Assembly (NCBI RefSeq): GCF_001643375.1
Contig: NZ_LSHB01000037.1
Coordinates: 1-32,400, forward strand
Length of the DNA stretch: 32,400 nt
Direction: 5' to 3'
Source: Chryseobacterium sp. FP211-J200
GTDB taxonomy: Bacteria > Bacteroidota > Bacteroidia > Flavobacteriales > Weeksellaceae
A program made the translations under genes and the position numbers. Below the pieces are notes generated by a model. That model made no database searches. It saw only the letters and a program-made list of their open reading frames with translations, and was not told the DNA's origin. The number at the start of each line of letters is the position of its first letter. Position 1 is the first letter of the stretch. Below, in pieces: positions 30,858 through 32,400 of this stretch.

Positions 30858-32108
30858 TCACATTGTCACACAAAAAGCTTCTTCCATAGCTTGAAATTTT
30901 GGAGCAACTAAATCCATATCCTTACTAATTTTTTGGCTTGTGATTTTGGCATAAATCTGTGTGGTAGCAATATTTTTATGCCCCATCATTTTACTAAGGC
31001 TTTCAAGCGGTACGCCTTCGGTCAAAAACATTGTTCCAAAAGTATGTCTTGCTGTATGAAAAGTTACTTTTTGTTCTGTAATGATTTCCGCTTGCTCCAT
31101 CAGTTTTTTAATGTGCGTGTTACAGGTAGCATTTGTCGGAACAGGAAAAATAAACTCATTACGGTTAGTACCTTTATATTTCTCAATTATACGTTTAGGA
31201 ATTTCCATTAGGCGAACATTAGAAGCGACGTCTGATTTCTTTCTTCGGCTAATAATCCATTGATGTCCATCAAAAAAAGATTGAATATTTCTTGTTGTCA
31301 ATTTTTTAATATCCACGTAAGAAAGTCCGGTAAAGCAACTGAAAATAAACAAGTCTTTTACAAGCTCATACCGTTGATGCGAGGGTTTGCACTTCATCAG
31401 TTTTTCCACGTCCTCTTTAAGAATATAACCCCTGTCGGTTTCTTCCATACTGATTTCGTAATCCTCGAACGGATTGTCACGTATCAAGCCTTTCTTCATA
31501 GCCAGTTCTATTAGGCTTAAAACAGGCATTGTGTAAACCCAAACCGTGTTATGGGTACACTGTTTATCATATCGAAGATAAAAATCAAATTCCCTAATAA
31601 AGTCAGCCGTTAGTTCACGGAAAGCCATATCCTCTCTATGAAAGCGGTGGCTGATGAAATCGGAAAGATGATTATAAACTGTAAAATATTTATTGTAGGT
31701 ACTTTGTGAACGTTCCTCTTTATCAACCAATTTTTTAAATTCTTCATTTTGGTCGTTGAAGACTTTTAACAACGCATCATCCATTACACCGACACCTAAA
31801 AATGAAAGTTTTACTTTCTGTACGGTAGCAAACCCTTCGTGCTTCAGCATATTTTCATAAATCTTGTCGATACGTCCTCGTATATTATCCAATTTTTGAT
31901 TAATACTCAAAGCTATAGCACTTTTACCCTCAACTCTTCCGTATTTTAAATTCCATTTTTTTGGATTGATTTCTAACTTTGTACCCAAAGTTTTAGCTGT
32001 TCCATCAATGGTAATACGTGCCATAACAGGGGCATTACCGTTTTTTTTCAGTTCATTCTTTTTCAGGTAGAAAAGTAGTTTGAACGTGGACTTTTTTGTC
32101 TGTTCCAT
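30858..32108 (-). CDS. Tyrosine recombinase, CTnDOT-like integrase
   Basis: Site-specific recombinase that integrates and excises the element. The product is 416 residues. It has an arm-binding N-terminus (about 1-90: FKLLFYLKKNELKKNGNAP, then TKLEINPKKWN), a SAM-like core-binding domain (about 105-210), and a catalytic domain. Catalytic residues are His351 and Arg354 (HTARH), His377 (MGHKN) and the nucleophile Tyr386 (TQIYAKI). Lys290/291 is in the beta hairpin. At the place of the first Arg, the motif reads CFTGLSYVDI with Ser263. The CTnDOT integrase also lacks this Arg, as I recall. Repeats upstream may be control or arm sites. Confidence 0.93.
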   Translation of the reverse strand: MEQTKKSTFKLLFYLKKNELKKNGNAPVMARITIDGTAKTLGTKLEINPKKWNLKYGRVEGKSAIALSINQKLDNIRGRIDKIYENMLKHEGFATVQKVKLSFLGVGVMDDALLKVFNDQNEEFKKLVDKEERSQSTYNKYFTVYNHLSDFISHRFHREDMAFRELTADFIREFDFYLRYDKQCTHNTVWVYTMPVLSLIELAMKKGLIRDNPFEDYEISMEETDRGYILKEDVEKLMKCKPSHQRYELVKDLFIFSCFTGLSYVDIKKLTTRNIQSFFDGHQWIISRRKKSDVASNVRLMEIPKRIIEKYKGTNRNEFIFPVPTNATCNTHIKKLMEQAEIITEQKVTFHTARHTFGTMFLTEGVPLESLSKMMGHKNIATTQIYAKITSQKISKDMDLVAPKFQAMEEAFCVTM

Positions 32109-32157
32109 AACTCAAATGTTTAATGTTTAATGTTTAAAATTAAATTACATTGAGTTA
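32108..32157. promoter_or_regulatory. Triple direct repeat inside a dyad before the integrase
   Basis: TAACTCAA (32108-32115) and TTGAGTTA (32150-32157) flank three copies of the heptamer TTTAATG (last one partial). It abuts the integrase start codon, so a regulator or the integrase itself could bind here. Confidence 0.4.
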
Positions 32158-32213
32158 CAAGGGAATATAAAAAGAAGCGCAAAACACTGAAATATATACA
32201 GTTAAGCTATTTA

Positions 32214-32255
32214 GTTACCTTTGTTAATCGGTAACGAATTAGTAACCTAACTTTG
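32214..32255 (+). promoter_or_regulatory. Candidate rightward promoter(s) with a dyad
   Basis: TACCTTTG (32216-32223) and TAACTTTG (32248-32255) both fit the plus-strand -7 box TAnnTTTG. GTTACC (32214-32219) and GGTAAC (32230-32235) form a dyad, and a third GTAACC follows at 32242. They point towards a gene beyond the window. The rest of 32109-32400 shows no gene. Confidence 0.4.
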
Positions 32256-32400
32256 TTTTTTCAAGCCCAAAACCTATCAGACACCGAGTTCCAAACTAAG
32301 ACTACTGTTTTATAAAACATTGTATAGCAACGGTTTTAATCGTTTTGCCTATTTTTGCTTTTTAATAATCTTTTTTTCTAAAAAAAACAGTGTTAATCAG

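Larger units (their letters stand above)
28181..32400. mobile_element. Part of an integrated mobile element (ICE/IME type), edges uncertain
   Basis: From about 28.2 kb the gene content changes to functions typical of Bacteroidota conjugative or mobilizable elements: an NWC-motif protein, DUF932, a short SSB and a CTnDOT-like tyrosine integrase, all on the minus strand. GC content appears higher than in the preceding operon. A 15-bp perfect inverted repeat of low complexity (28181-28195 and 32374-32388) brackets the region, but it may be chance. No direct repeat suitable as attL/attR was found. The element may continue past the window. The 28.2-28.3 kb stretch carries no gene I can support. 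Confidence 0.65.

Noticed and set aside
28181-32400. Search for direct repeats (attL/attR) at both edges of the element
   Set aside because: Only low-complexity T/A runs were shared; no convincing direct repeat or tRNA target was seen.
1-32400. CRISPR array
   Set aside because: The only regular array (8826-9098) has no separate repeats and unique spacers, and no cas genes are present.

Overview
The window looks like chromosomal DNA of a member of the Bacteroidota, most likely a Chryseobacterium-type flavobacterium. Supporting signs are low GC, a SusC/SusD outer-membrane pair, lack of Shine-Dalgarno sequences, and repeated matches to the Bacteroidota -7 promoter box TAnnTTTG a short distance before start codons. 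The genus is an inference from overall gene style; no search was run.

Layout. 1-5.7 kb holds housekeeping genes: panC, a tRNA-Lys/tRNA-Leu/tRNA-Lys cluster, aroK, an S4-domain RNA-binding protein, an FKBP-like lipoprotein, the tRNA methylthiotransferase mtaB, and two small unassigned genes. 5.9-12 kb holds a periplasmic HtrA/DegP protease, an MFS transporter broken by a one-base frameshift, an array of 13 strictly phased 21-bp repeats, a sodium:solute symporter, a small two-helix membrane protein with an early stop codon, and a DUF6157 protein. 12-20.2 kb is a nutrient-scavenging locus: SusD, SusC, a secreted Ca-dependent PI-specific phospholipase C-like enzyme, and a secreted metallophosphoesterase whose signal peptide is out of frame with its catalytic domain. 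20.3-28.1 kb is an AraC regulator divergent from a compact operon of aldo/keto reductase 1, a DUF3861 protein, aldo/keto reductase 2, a DoxX-like protein, a secreted alpha/beta hydrolase, aldo/keto reductase 3, an MFS transporter and a dienelactone-hydrolase-like protein. 28.2-32.4 kb is part of an integrated mobile element: an NWC-motif protein, DUF932, ssb, about 590 bp of non-coding DNA, and a CTnDOT-like tyrosine integrase in which the first catalytic arginine is serine. Its right limit is not resolved.

How the genes may work together. SusCD plus the PI-PLC-like enzyme and the phosphoesterase suggest capture and cleavage of phosphodiesters or phospholipid head groups rather than glycans, because no glycoside hydrolase is present. 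The AraC-linked operon looks like a reductive and hydrolytic detoxification or carbonyl-metabolism unit with an efflux pump.

The most notable structures outside the genes are the 21-bp array, a palindromic repeat family of REP type, and four separate gene disruptions within about 15 kb (two in-frame stops and two single-base frameshifts). The disruptions are either real decay or assembly error; the sequence alone cannot tell which.
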